From: Ovis canadensis
Lineage: Eukaryota > Chordata > Mammalia > Artiodactyla > Bovidae
DNA length: 64,000 bases
Assembly (NCBI RefSeq): GCF_042477335.2
Contig: NC_091248.1
Location: 114,294,501-114,358,500, forward strand
Reading direction: 5' to 3'
Below are positions 40,201 through 45,399 of the stretch, piece by piece. The translations under genes were made by a program, and so were the position numbers. The notes beneath the pieces were generated by a model. It made no database searches, was not told the origin of the DNA, and saw nothing but the letters and a program-made list of their open reading frames with translations. The stretch's first letter is position 1; each line of letters begins with the position of its first letter.

Positions 40201-42932
40201 TATGGAGGTCCGAGTCTGGGCCTCTGGCTCTAGAGAGCTGGGCAAGAAAAGCAGGGAGGTCCTTCTAATCCCTTCCGAAATGTAGCTGTGGCTTGTCCTT
40301 TGGAAGGACCATGAGAACTGCAGGCCAGGACCTTCTGCCTAGGTCACTCCTCTCAGCTCCAGCACAGAGAAAACAAGGCCGTTTAGGAATCTCAAGGATT
40401 AAATATCAGAATGTAAGTGTGAGGCAAGGGGGCTGAAGTGACGGGAGCCAGTCTCTGCAGTGGCTTGTGCCAGCTGTGGTGCTGTGACCACATCCTCTAT
40501 GATGTGCCTCCTCCTTGCAGAGAGAGGTAGTGTCTTACCAACACTGTGACCCACGGAGGATTCGTTGCCGCGGGCCACGCAGGAGCGAGTGGCAAGCAGG
40601 CTGCATTCACCTCTGAGGGCTTGGTCCGCCCGGGTTCCACCCAGCAGTCCCAAGGGTTGTAGGGGGTCCGAATCATCTACCCTTCCCAACCCCACTAACA
40701 CAGACTGGGAAGCTCTGCTCTTATTTAACCCCTTAGTTGTATCTCACTCTTTGCAACCCCATGGACTGTAGCCCACCAGTCTCCTCTGTCCAGGCAACAA
40801 TACTGGAGTGGGTTGCCATTCCCTTCTCCAGTGGATCTTCCTGGACCAGGGATCGAACTCGTGTCTCCTGCATTGGCAGGTGGATTCTTTACCAATGGAC
40901 CACCAGGGAAGCCCGCTTTCTCAAGGTACTGATTCTCAGCTGGGGGTGATTTTGGCCCCCAGGGGATGTTGTAAGCATCTGGAAGCATCTCTGGCCATCA
41001 CAATGGCAGGGGCTGCACTGGCACCTACCAGGCAGCGACCAGGAATGCTGCTGAACGTCCTACAGTTCAGCATGGTCCTTCCCTTGTGACAGAGAATTTT
41101 CTCTCCCCTCTACCCTCCACCAAATGTCACCAGTGAGGCTGTCCCTTCCCTAAGATGAAACTCAGTTGGACAGAAGGCGATAGATAAGTCAGTGAAGGAC
41201 TTAAGTGCCTCTTGATCTTAGTGAGTCTATCTTTAAAAACCTATTCAAAACTTATGTACAGACCCCAACAGAGCAGAGGCTCACCTTTCCTTCCATTTCT
41301 CTTTTCTTTTCTCCCCCCACAACATCCCTCTTCTGTCAAAATTTATGGATGATTTTGCCTACTTCAATGATTTGTTTTTCTGTTCTTTTTCTTCTCATGG
41401 GTTCTTCTCACTAGGCATTGTTAACCGAGAAGCTCAAAGACAGGCTCCCAGAATGAAATGGCAATGCCTCTCTGCAGTCATGGTCCCCAGAGACAGAGCT
41501 GACTTAGGAAACTTGCAGGGGGTGGGGGTGCCTGATGCTGCCATGGAGAAGAGTGGGTGCCACTTGGCTGGCATTCCCTAAATCCATCTGACATTGAGTA
41601 AAACAAAACAACAACATGGACAGAAATGAAAATCACCCTATTGGGGACAAAGCCAAAAGCAGACTAGTATATCGGCCAGGAAAACTGTCAGCACCAATCA
41701 CTGTCTGCTAATCCCAGCCCGGCTTTCATCAGCGGCTCCCTGGCACTCTGAGGTATTTGTTCTACTGAAGACTTAAACCAGTTTGTTTTTAAGAAACAGT
41801 CCTAATCCCCTCTAACTTTATAATTACTTTTGGTTACTAAGTTACTCAGGGAGCTGAATGGAAAGACAGCCCTTCCCCTCCCACAAACATGATTAACCTT
41901 TCTTGGCTTATTTTTCCTAAAGTCTCAAGGGTAGTGCCAGCTAGGGGAAGGGGTAAAGACACTGGGAGGAGAAGAAGGACAAGGAGGAAGAGAGGGAACA
42001 CAAGGAGGGGAGAGGAGGAGGGAAGCAGGAGGAGGGATGGGGAGGAGAGGCGGGGGAGGAGGAGAAAAGGAGCCAGAGGAAAGAAAGAAAGGGAAGCTCT
42101 GCGTCTTCGGCTCACATCAACCTGGTCAAAAAAATTCGGTCACTGTCTAGAGTTGGGGGCTCTTACTCTTTCTTTAAAACAAGTCATTTGTTGTCTCTCC
42201 TTCCACCGCTCAGAGAAGGAAACAGAGAGGATACAGATAATCAAAGGGCCATATGCATGGGGCCAGGGCAGGCAGCCAAGTTCCACCTTCAACTTAAAGT
42301 TCAGGAGGAACTTATTAAGAGTTTCCAGTTGTGGTTATCAGAGCCCACTGTGGGTCACCCGCGGACCCTGGCTCAATGGACAAGAGCCCGGCTGGGGACT
42401 GCTCCCCAGCACACCCCAGGCTGGGGTCCACAGTCCCCTCCCTCCCCGCCCCCTCCTCTATGGGGAGGTCTTCCTCATGTCCAGTCTCTCTCCCATGCCA
42501 TGGCCACATGTTGACTCTTGGCAAACACCACTGCCCAGAGCATCCTTATCGGTGTCCACCGGGCCCAAAGACGGGCCGCTTCAGCCACTGACCCACCCCC
42601 CCTTCTTATCTCACTCCCAGTTGGGGGCCCTAAGGCTGGGGGAACTGGGGATTGAAAATGGTAGTTTTGGGGCAGAAAGCATGTGAGCCTCCTCCAGGAA
42701 AGCATTTCCACTTCTTGACACCGACAGAAGAGCATGCTGAACTTTGCACTGAGCGCCCCTCTTCCCTCCAGGGACCTCCCCTCTGACCTCCCAGCTGACC
42801 CACTGGCCCCGGGAGGGCAAGGCCGGTACTCACGCTGCTGGGGTAGAGCATGGGCAGGGGCAGCAGCAGGAGCGGCACGAGGATGACGAGCAGCAGCTTC
42901 CTGGCTCCGAGAAGTCCCTTCAGCAAGCCCAT
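1036..42932 (-). CDS. SLC13A4: SLC13A4, sodium-sulfate cotransporter (SUT-1/NaS2), complete 16-exon coding sequence
   Basis: The protein is a multi-pass plasma-membrane carrier of the SLC13/DASS family that couples sulfate uptake to sodium; known expression includes placenta, high endothelial venules and brain barriers. Joined exons on the minus strand are 42932-42834, 36722-36594, 22715-22579, 20418-20246, 19780-19726, 17117-17078, 16141-16064, 14380-14196, 11274-11155, 9852-9751, 9416-9315, 8635-8538, 8338-8214, 4927-4766, 3501-3364 and 1173-1036. They total 1,881 nt and give 626 residues with no internal stop or frameshift. The two DASS Ser-Asn-Thr-type motifs are SNT at 139-141 and SNPAT at 520-524. 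The conserved PPNAIVF block lies at 565-571. A hydrophilic loop of about residues 160-270 separates the first membrane domain from the rest. A C-terminal NIT glycosylation sequon is at 621-623. The start ATG has A at -3 and G at +4. Near identity to remembered human SLC13A4 separates it from SLC13A1, A2, A3 and A5. Confidence 0.97.
1174..3363 (-). other. SLC13A4: SLC13A4 intron 15
   Basis: 2.19 kb, GT-AG. It holds a short interstitial telomere-like repeat at 2257-2276. No SINE or LINE was recognised. Several short ORFs exist but none resembles a protein family. Confidence 0.85.
2257..2276 (+). repeat. Short interstitial telomere-like repeat (TTAGGG)3
   Basis: Three consecutive perfect TTAGGG units plus a partial one inside SLC13A4 intron 15. 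Confidence 0.85.
3364..3501 (-). CDS. SLC13A4: SLC13A4 coding exon 15 (residues 536-581), conserved PPNAIVF block
   Basis: It encodes SETLQINPLYTLIPVTMCIS, FAVMLPVGNPPNAIVF and SYGHCQIKDM. The MLPVGNPPNAIVF block corresponds to the region used as the sodium/sulfate symporter signature. The acceptor is TTCTAG and the donor ATG|GTGAGT, phase 0 at both ends. Confidence 0.97.
3502..4765 (-). other. SLC13A4: SLC13A4 intron 14
   Basis: 1.26 kb, GT-AG. It contains one partial Bov-A SINE (4455-4567); the rest shows nothing recognisable. Confidence 0.85.
4455..4567 (+). mobile_element. Bov-A SINE, partial
   Basis: Forward copy of the 3' half, with CTGGAGAATTCCATGGAC and the tail ATACAACTGAGTGAC. Confidence 0.85.
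4766..4927 (-). CDS. SLC13A4: SLC13A4 coding exon 14 (residues 482-535), SNPAT motif
   Basis: It encodes TSGLSTWIGQQ, two membrane segments and EFVSNPATITIFLPI. SNPAT (520-524) is the second DASS Ser-Asn-x-Thr motif, which helps form the second sodium site. The acceptor is CTGCAG and the donor CTG|GTGAGT, phase 0 at both ends. Confidence 0.97.
5117..5255 (-). mobile_element. CHR-type tRNA-derived SINE
   Basis: Reverse copy; poly-T, then GCTGTGCTGGGTCTTAG and CTTAGCCACTGGACCAC. Confidence 0.82.
6864..6886 (+). repeat. Poly-A run
   Basis: About 23 consecutive A in SLC13A4 intron 13, next to an old CR1/L3-like fragment. Confidence 0.9.
6890..7360 (+). mobile_element. Old CR1/L3-like LINE remnant
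   Basis: Decayed forward copy with ACCACTGAAATTCAACAAGG, CTGACCACCCCTGGACTGTG and GGTTAAAGGAACTGGGGAG in the order seen in L3 elements. Confidence 0.5.
8214..8338 (-). CDS. SLC13A4: SLC13A4 coding exon 13 (residues 440-481)
   Basis: A variable start (DDRGPSPGM) is followed by the conserved EPIITWKDFQKTMPWEIVIL and the glycine-rich GGGYALASGSK. The W-K-x-x-Q-x-x-x-PW segment is a family hallmark. The acceptor is TCTAG and the donor AAG|GTAACC, phase 0. Confidence 0.97.
8538..8635 (-). CDS. SLC13A4: SLC13A4 coding exon 12 (residues 407-440)
   Basis: It encodes KGYRTDATVSVFLGFLLFLI and PAKKPCFGKKRD, one membrane segment and the start of a short variable cytoplasmic loop. The acceptor is GGCAG and the donor ATG|GTGAGA; Gly440 is split G+GG. 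The following intron is only 199 bp. Confidence 0.96.
8636..9314 (-). other. SLC13A4: SLC13A4 intron 11
   Basis: 0.68 kb, GT-AG. A weak MIR-like stretch in minus orientation may lie at about 9010-9150; nothing else recognised. Confidence 0.8.
9315..9416 (-). CDS. SLC13A4: SLC13A4 coding exon 11 (residues 373-407)
   Basis: It encodes YPEMVTGFFFVLMTVLWFTR and then EPGFVPGWDSFFEK. The LWFTREPGFVPGW block is characteristic of animal SLC13 proteins. The acceptor is TTCTAG and the donor AAA|GTAAAT; Lys407 is split AA+G. Confidence 0.97.
9417..9750 (-). other. SLC13A4: SLC13A4 intron 10
   Basis: 334 bp, GT-AG, no recognisable element besides the splice sites. Confidence 0.85.
9751..9852 (-). CDS. 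SLC13A4: SLC13A4 coding exon 10 (residues 339-373)
   Basis: It encodes FKETCSLS followed by the lysine-rich run KKKKTKR (348-354) and a charged helix ending EEYEKLGAIT. This is a cytoplasmic connector between membrane domains. The acceptor is TCTCAG and the donor TAC|GTAAGA; Thr373 is split AC+C. Confidence 0.96.
10145..10272 (-). mobile_element. CHR-type SINE
   Basis: Reverse copy; GGCTGCACCGTGTGGCTTG and the end CCAGGGAAGTCCC. Confidence 0.82.
10366..10421 (+). repeat. (TG)n microsatellite, about 28 units
   Basis: Uninterrupted TG dinucleotide run in SLC13A4 intron 9. Confidence 0.95.
11155..11274 (-). CDS. SLC13A4: SLC13A4 coding exon 9 (residues 299-339)
   Basis: It encodes QYPAAEVVNFGTWFLFSFPI and a membrane segment ending HWLFLGCN. 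The NFGTWFLFSFP block is typical of the family. The acceptor is TTCCAG and the donor CAA|GTGAGT; Asn339 is split AA+T. Confidence 0.96.
11944..12560 (-). mobile_element. BovB (RTE) LINE, 3' part
   Basis: Reverse copy. It encodes broken pieces of the C-terminal part of the BovB reverse transcriptase, such as SKITADGDCSHEIK and RRLLRVPWTAR, in more than one frame. It is defective, with no endonuclease or catalytic RT region here. Confidence 0.88.
12895..13086 (-). mobile_element. CHR-type SINE
   Basis: Reverse copy; GGCTGTGTCAGGTCTTGG and the end CAACAGGGAAGTCCC. Confidence 0.82.
13640..14090 (-). mobile_element. Old L2-like LINE remnant
   Basis: Reverse copy with TGATCACCTCACTCCCTGCC, GATGAAGTCCAAGTTCCTTC and CTTGTGAGGCCCTGTGTGG. 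Confidence 0.45.
14196..14380 (-). CDS. SLC13A4: SLC13A4 coding exon 8 (residues 238-299)
   Basis: The first part is a basic, hydrophilic stretch (EKPPVLTPSSRNQELKRKYK). It is followed by HDQMICKCLSLSISYAAT and the conserved GGLTTIIGTSTSL hairpin, which sits near the substrate site in DASS structures. The acceptor is TGGTAG and the donor CAA|GTAAGT; Asn299 is split AA+C. Confidence 0.96.
14381..16063 (-). other. SLC13A4: SLC13A4 intron 7
   Basis: 1.68 kb, GT-AG. Apart from a poly-T run near 14690-14703 I recognise nothing in it. Confidence 0.85.
16064..16141 (-). CDS. SLC13A4: SLC13A4 coding exon 7 (residues 212-237)
   Basis: This 78-nt exon, phase 0 at both ends, encodes NRNGVPTVTN to GRKQHPSQ in the hydrophilic loop. 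The acceptor is CGACAG and the donor CAG|GTAATG. Skipping would keep the frame, so exon skipping is possible here. This is among the least conserved parts of the protein. Confidence 0.92.
16142..17077 (-). other. SLC13A4: SLC13A4 intron 6
   Basis: 0.94 kb, GT-AG, with a CHR-type SINE (16893-17017) close to exon 6. Confidence 0.85.
16893..17017 (-). mobile_element. CHR-type SINE
   Basis: Reverse copy; poly-T, then GGCTGTACCGTGCGGCTTG and CTTAACCACTGGACTGCC. Confidence 0.84.
17078..17117 (-). CDS. SLC13A4: SLC13A4 coding exon 6 (residues 198-211), 40-nt exon
   Basis: This very short exon encodes TSNADFSSLMQKK in the variable loop. The acceptor is TTCCAG and the donor AAG|GTATGG. Without it the reading frame would break (40 nt is not a multiple of three), so it is probably constitutive. 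An acceptor, a donor and alignment to the human loop all support it. Confidence 0.9.
17305..17470 (-). mobile_element. MIR SINE
   Basis: Reverse copy with TTAATCCTCACAGCAGATCT and GGGGCAGGTACTGTCACC. Confidence 0.6.
19592..19611 (+). repeat. (TGG)n microsatellite
   Basis: About six TGG units in SLC13A4 intron 5, just after a G-rich run. Confidence 0.85.
19726..19780 (-). CDS. SLC13A4: SLC13A4 coding exon 5 (residues 180-198), small loop exon
   Basis: This 55-nt exon encodes LDVNNSQPPLELIFVNE in the hydrophilic loop. The acceptor is CTGTAG and the donor AGA|GTGAGT; Asp198 is split GA+C with exon 6. Its closeness to the human loop sequence and the exact phase fit support it despite its size. 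Confidence 0.93.
19781..20245 (-). other. SLC13A4: SLC13A4 intron 4, short, frame stays open
   Basis: 465 bp beginning with the weak donor GTACAG. The exon 4 reading frame stays open from the donor to about 19998, so retention would add a proline-rich tail before a stop. It is G-rich on the plus strand with runs near 20150-20215. Confidence 0.8.
20246..20418 (-). CDS. SLC13A4: SLC13A4 coding exon 4 (residues 122-180), first SNT motif
   Basis: It carries MWLSNTSTTAMVMP, whose SNT at 139-141 is one of the two sodium/substrate motifs of the DASS family, then an acidic stretch that begins the intracellular loop (LVSAEEEQLVAGN). The acceptor is TTCCAG. The donor is weak, TCA|GTACAG, but the joined codon (A+AT, Asn180) and the exon 5 sequence fit the family alignment. 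Confidence 0.94.
22171..22411 (-). mobile_element. Bov-A SINE with target-site duplications
   Basis: A nearly full reverse copy (CTCAGTCGTGTCCGACTC to GAGCCACCAGGGAAG). An 11-bp perfect duplication TGTGACAATAA lies at 22171-22181 and 22401-22411. Confidence 0.93.
22179..22200 (+). repeat. (AAGT)n microsatellite at the edge of a SINE
   Basis: About five AAGT units directly joined to the tail of the reverse Bov-A SINE that follows. Confidence 0.85.
22579..22715 (-). CDS. SLC13A4: SLC13A4 coding exon 3 (residues 77-122)
   Basis: It encodes VAGEYFKNTT, a membrane segment (LLLVGVICVAAAVEKW) and an amphipathic stretch ending at GAKPGM. The acceptor is CCGCAG and the donor CAT|GTAAGT, which splits the Met122 codon 2+1. 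In SLC13 transporters this region leads into the first sodium-binding hairpin. Confidence 0.96.
22851..23084 (+). mobile_element. Bov-A/Bov-tA SINE with target-site duplications
   Basis: A full forward copy from GGGCTTCCCTGCTGGCTCAG to an ACAACAACA tail. ATTACATAT flanks it at 22851-22859 and 23076-23084. Confidence 0.93.
23110..23333 (-). mobile_element. BovB LINE, 3' end
   Basis: Reverse copy whose minus-strand translation includes RRGEQRMSWLDSITDSLDM and EAWRAVVHGVTKSWTRL, the C terminus of the BovB ORF. Truncated. Confidence 0.87.
23466..23763 (-). mobile_element. Bov-A SINE, dimer-like reverse copy
   Basis: CACTCAGTCGTGTCCGACTC start, then two successive copies of the GATCTTCCCAACCCAGG-type half. 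Confidence 0.88.
24779..25052 (+). mobile_element. Bov-A SINE, forward dimer
   Basis: Two successive halves, each with ACCCACTCCAGT-type and GGACACGACTGA motifs, ending in AGCAGCAGCAG. Confidence 0.9.
25514..25735 (-). mobile_element. Bov-A SINE
   Basis: Reverse copy, TTCAGTCGTGTCCAACTC to CACCTGGGAAGC. Confidence 0.92.
27085..27285 (+). mobile_element. MIR SINE
   Basis: Forward copy with the MIR core TGTGTGACCCTGGGCAAG and CAACCTCTCTGGGCTTCA. Confidence 0.65.
28600..28745 (-). mobile_element. MIR SINE
   Basis: Reverse copy with CATCCTCACAACTCCCCATG and GAGGCAGGTACTTC. Confidence 0.5.
29010..29160 (+). mobile_element. Possible LTR fragment
   Basis: CTCAGCTCTTTGGAGCAG and CCAAATAAAACTTAACTTGC resemble the polyadenylation end of an old retroviral-type LTR. 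No internal genes nearby. Confidence 0.3.
29970..30249 (-). mobile_element. Bov-A SINE, reverse dimer with CTG repeat
   Basis: Starts with five CTG units, then two halves, each with GTGTCCGACTCT or GTGTCTGACTCT, ending CATTGCCTTCTCC. Confidence 0.9.
30790..31235 (+). repeat. Three tandem copies of a ~150-bp unit containing a TG microsatellite
   Basis: Copies begin at 30790, 30939 and 31092, each with GGAGCTGCCTTGCC. Each copy holds a ~95-bp unique part, a TG run of about 15-18 units and CACACGCATGTGCACATGTG. Outside the TG runs the copies look identical until the last bases of copy three. The 149 and 153 bp periods differ by TG number. Confidence 0.92.
32010..32156 (-). mobile_element. Bov-A SINE, truncated
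   Basis: Reverse copy missing its 3' end; it ends with the typical GCCGCCAGGGAAGCCC. Confidence 0.87.
32280..32600 (-). mobile_element. Possible L3-like LINE remnant
   Basis: Reverse, strongly decayed; TTGCATCATCTGCAATCCC and ATTATCCAGCCCACATGG recall L3 ends. Confidence 0.3.
33424..33462 (+). repeat. Short direct duplication
   Basis: The motif CAGATGAACCCATTTGC occurs twice in tandem, just upstream of the L1 3' fragment at 33528-33757. Confidence 0.8.
33528..33757 (+). mobile_element. L1 LINE, 3' end
   Basis: Forward fragment with GTACAGCAGAAACTAACTCA and a short A-rich tail. Confidence 0.8.
34739..34757 (+). repeat. Poly-T run
   Basis: About 19 consecutive T in SLC13A4 intron 2. No SINE body was recognised beside it. 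Confidence 0.9.
35195..35361 (-). mobile_element. Bov-A SINE, truncated
   Basis: Reverse copy with GTAGCCCACCAGGCTCC and CCAGAGATTGAACCCAGG; the tRNA-like end is missing. Confidence 0.87.
35570..35765 (+). mobile_element. MIR SINE
   Basis: Forward copy with CTATGTGATCTTAACTCTG and AGAATGGAAATATTAAATG. Confidence 0.5.
36594..36722 (-). CDS. SLC13A4: SLC13A4 coding exon 2 (residues 34-76)
   Basis: It encodes EASCAYVLIVTAVYWVSEAV and a following hydrophobic segment ending FFGVLRSSE. This is the conserved N-terminal DASS region with the WVSEAVPLG motif. The acceptor is TTCCAG and the donor GAG|GTTAGA; both ends are phase 0. It is flanked by the two largest introns of the gene. Confidence 0.96.
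36884..37094 (-). mobile_element. Bov-A SINE
   Basis: Reverse copy next to exon 2, from GTTGTTGTTTAGTCAC to GAGCCTCCAGGGAAGC. Confidence 0.92.
37289..37325 (+). repeat. Short direct duplication
   Basis: CGTATATCATAAAGG occurs twice, separated by a few bases. Confidence 0.8.
37490..37830 (-). mobile_element. MER5A-like DNA transposon, split by a SINE
   Basis: Left part (about 37490-37581) has TTTAGCAGCACCCTTGGCCT and CCCAGTTGTGACAACCAAAA; the right part (about 37753-37830) has TGAGAACCAGTG. These are the two halves of one reverse copy. Confidence 0.6.
37575..37759 (-). mobile_element. Bov-A SINE inserted in MER5A
   Basis: Reverse copy from a GTGTGTGTGTG run to GAGCCACCAGGGAAACC. AAAAATG on both sides (37575-37581 and 37753-37759) is its target-site duplication. 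Confidence 0.88.
37994..38014 (+). repeat. (AAT)n microsatellite
   Basis: About seven AAT units in SLC13A4 intron 1. Confidence 0.9.
39044..39168 (-). mobile_element. CHR-type SINE
   Basis: Reverse copy; poly-T, AGCTGTGTCTCACGGCACG and the end GACCATGAGGGAAG. Confidence 0.82.
39256..39447 (-). mobile_element. Bov-A SINE
   Basis: Reverse copy, CACCCAGTCGTGTCCGACTC to CACTAGTGCCGTC, ending 3 bp before the inverted-repeat arm. Confidence 0.9.
39450..39555 (+). repeat. Left arm of a 106-bp inverted repeat
   Basis: Matches the reverse complement of 40051-40156 with two mismatches that I can see (39465 and 39486). It begins 3 bp after the end of a Bov-A SINE. The sequence is unique-looking, not a known repeat family. 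Confidence 0.9.
40051..40156 (-). repeat. Right arm of a 106-bp inverted repeat
   Basis: Reverse complement of 39450-39555, separated from it by 495 bp of unrelated sequence. The homology stops sharply at both ends, and no flanking target-site duplication is visible. Confidence 0.9.
40733..40914 (-). mobile_element. Bov-A SINE
   Basis: Reverse copy, TTGTATCTCACTCTTTGC to GGACCACCAGGGAAGCCC. Confidence 0.9.
40922..41100 (+). mobile_element. MER5A-like DNA transposon
   Basis: Forward copy with ATTCTCAGCTGGGGGTGATT, CCCCCAGGGGATGTT and AATGCTGCTGAACGTCCTAC, the known MER5A pattern with moderate decay. Confidence 0.6.
41943..42097 (+). repeat. Purine-rich (GGA/GAA) tract
   Basis: About 155 bp with very few pyrimidines, made of AGGAGG and GAAGAA-type units. 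On the coding strand of SLC13A4 it is a pyrimidine tract. It lies 0.74 kb into intron 1. Confidence 0.85.
42834..42932 (-). CDS. SLC13A4: SLC13A4 coding exon 1 (residues 1-33)
   Basis: It begins with MGLLKGLLGARK and a leucine-rich hydrophobic stretch that forms the first membrane segment (about residues 12-29). The donor reads AGC|GTGAGT, phase 0. The ATG context is strong (A at -3, G at +4). The frame stays open upstream, with another in-frame ATG at 43146-43148, but the start chosen matches the family's usual N terminus. Confidence 0.95.
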
Positions 42933-43700
42933 CCTGGACCTCCGCCCCTTGGAGCCCGCGCCAGCCAAGTGCTGTGCTGCTTGGCGACGCTCGCCTCCGT
43001 CCAGAAAGACTTCTCCAACCTTTCTCGGCTTCCAAGAGTCCTCTTTCGTTTTATGGGCAGAACAGGAGGGCAGGTAGAGCCCCTGTCTACACCAAAAGCC
43101 GGGCACCTCGCCTCCGGTTTTAGGTGGGATTGGTGAGCATAGCCTCATGCCCAGCAAAAAGAAAGTGGGAAAGCATGACCCACGGGAACATAGTGGCTCG
43201 TTCCCTTTGCTAGATCAGTAATGAAGTCACTTTATTCTACAGCTCAGCAAAAGCCCCCTTAATCGATCAAGAGTACACCTCTGCTGCAGCTGTCTGGCCT
43301 CGAAGTCATTTAAAGGCTTCAAAAAAATAAAAGATGCCAAGAGTCTGTGGCGCCCTCCATCATTCTTCTTCTCACTGATGGCCCGCTTTGTGCAGTACCA
43401 TCTTCCCTTTCTACCTCTGCCGGCTGTGCCCCCTTCCTTTAAAAAGTCTAGTCGTCCCCGCCCCCCTTCCCTTAAAACAAACCCCCAGGGTTGTCAGCAG
43501 AGCATGCTGGTCTCTTCTCCCAGGACCTGGCACCTTAACTCTGTTCAGACTTCTTTCCTTCTAATTGGTTTCCCATTATAAATTTGCCTTGAGCCTGGGC
43601 CTCCAGAGCAGGAAAAAAAAAAAAAGTCCCCAAGACATTCCTTTTTTCGTCACGGGACAAAATCCTGCTGGAGGCCCACCTTAACACTCCTTCACCTATG
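42933..43700 (-). other. SLC13A4: SLC13A4 5' untranslated region, extent uncertain
   Basis: Sequence directly upstream of the start codon, moderately GC-rich near the ATG. No acceptor site obviously splits it from exon 1, so the UTR is probably continuous, but the transcription start cannot be placed. The frame of exon 1 is open upstream past an in-frame ATG at 43146-43148. A GC-rich C-run at about 43457-43472 resembles an Sp1-type site. Confidence 0.45.
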
Positions 43701-43737
43701 GGAAGCGGGACAGAGGCGGTAGCCACGCCCATTTCTC

Positions 43738-43802
43738 GCAGCCAATCAGCACGTTGGAAAGAATGAGTCAGTATCTCTTCCAAAGGTGGTTCGGGATTGG
43801 TC
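43738..43802 (-). promoter_or_regulatory. SLC13A4: Candidate SLC13A4 promoter elements (paired CCAAT boxes, AP-1-like site)
   Basis: Two CCAAT boxes in opposite orientation lie at 43742-43746 (plus strand) and 43796-43800 (minus strand, ATTGG on plus), with TGAGTCA between them at 43764-43770. Their cluster about 0.8 kb upstream of the ATG suggests a promoter, but no convincing TATA box at the right spacing was seen. Inference from motifs only. Confidence 0.3.
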
Positions 43803-44070
43803 CCAGCAGGGGCCTGCTGATTCCGCAGAACCCAAGAAACTTGCAAAGCTTATTTTTGTTCCTCAGACATGCTAGGGGCTGGAGTGATGACCATCACGGT
43901 AAACATAATCCCACCTCCCCACACACTGCTTTAACGATGCAAAGCATAAGACACTGAGCTTTCTCTTTGAGGGCCACTTGCTGACCTAGTCCTCAGGAAG
44001 ATATGTCTGGTAGCAGGGAGAAAATGAAACATCAACCCTGGAGACATTTGCCCCAGAGGATACAACATCA

Positions 44071-44279
44071 AGAGGCTTCTCTGGTGGCTCAGTGGTAAAG
44101 AATGTGCCTGAAACGGAGAAGATGCAGGAAATGCGAGTTTGATCCCTGAGTTGGGAAGATCCCCTGGAGGAGGGCATAGCAACCCACTCCAGTATTCTTG
44201 CCTGGAGAATTCCAGGAGGAGCCTGGCTGGCTACAGTCCACGAGGTTGCAAAGAGTCCGACACAACTTAACAACTAAGC
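44071..44279 (+). mobile_element. Bov-A SINE
   Basis: Forward copy from GCTTCTCTGGTGGCTCAG to the tail CTTAACAACTAAG. Confidence 0.92.
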
Positions 44280-45399
44280 CACCCACCACCACCACTGTAC
44301 AACATTAAGTATTTCAGATTTCCCTGGTGGCAAAGACCATTTGCTTCAGCGCCCAGGTGAATACAAAGCATCTGAGTCAGCAGAGGACGTTAGCCTCTCA
44401 GAAAGACCACAGACCTTTTAGGGAGAGTGGGAAGGGTACTGCCTCTCTGGAAAAGTCTAGACACCAGTTTTATTTCAGAGGCATTTGGAGTATGTCCTTG
44501 GTCCTTCTGGCTGGAGTAGGTGTTCAAATGCTCCTCTCTGAGGCTCTTTACCAAAATAGAAGCCGAAGGCTTCCTTTGACTGGTGTGCAAGGAGGAGGTG
44601 GGAGGGCAGAAAAAAATGGATGGCTTCAAGAATAGGGCCTTTGCAGCCTTTGGACACTTTCTGCTCCTTATAGAAGTGTTTCTCTTTTCTCAGAAAGGTC
44701 ATGTGGATATGGGGCAAGGAAGAAAGAGAGAGAGAGAAAGCACCCACACTTTTATCATTGGTGGTCTTTGGCAGCATTGCCTTGATCTGAGAGGTGCTGC
44801 TGGGAAGTCAAAGGTTGTGAAATTCATGTTCTTGAATTCACAGAACCCAAAAATGGCATTCTAAGGCCTGCAGCTATGCCAGTTGAAAATAATCCCCAGG
44901 CTAAAGGTGAAGTGAATCTGGAAAGGTGAGTCTTGAAAACCAGTTCTTCTTGACCCCTAAAGCAGGAGCAGCTGTGGGTGACCTGGTTTGAAATTGTCTT
45001 GCCACTGGAGGATGAGCTACTATGACTCATCTCTTTAAATGCTTATTAAAGACTGGCTGTCATATTTACTACATTCAAACCTCATTTTGGGGTGATGATT
45101 TTGAAACTCAGGAAGAAGAGTAACACGTGTGTGATGTTTTGGTGGCAAACATTAAAGAGAGTGGATGCAGACAGCTGTGGAAGTCAACATTTGATGTTAA
45201 ACCCATGAGCCACTTCAAATTCTTTGGTGAGATAATCTGAGATAACAAGGATTCCACTGAGCCTGGAAACTCGATCATGACATTTTTATTACAACATAAG
45301 TGAATATTTGTTAAATAAAATTATGTGACATGGTCATACCAGTAGTTCTCCTTCAGGACTCTCCATTTTTTCAGACAAAACATTTTCTTAAGGAAATTT

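Larger units (their letters stand above)
36723..42833 (-). other. SLC13A4: SLC13A4 intron 1, 6.1 kb
   Basis: It holds four Bov-A SINEs, a CHR-type SINE, two MER5A-like DNA transposons (one split by a SINE), the 106-bp inverted repeat (39450-40156), and a purine-rich tract (41943-42097). The stretch 38050-39040 and 41100-41900 hold nothing I recognise. Confidence 0.85.

Noticed and set aside
43574-43584. A TATA-like run as the SLC13A4 TATA box
   Set aside because: On the coding strand it reads only weakly like TATA, and a CCAAT motif lies downstream rather than upstream of it.
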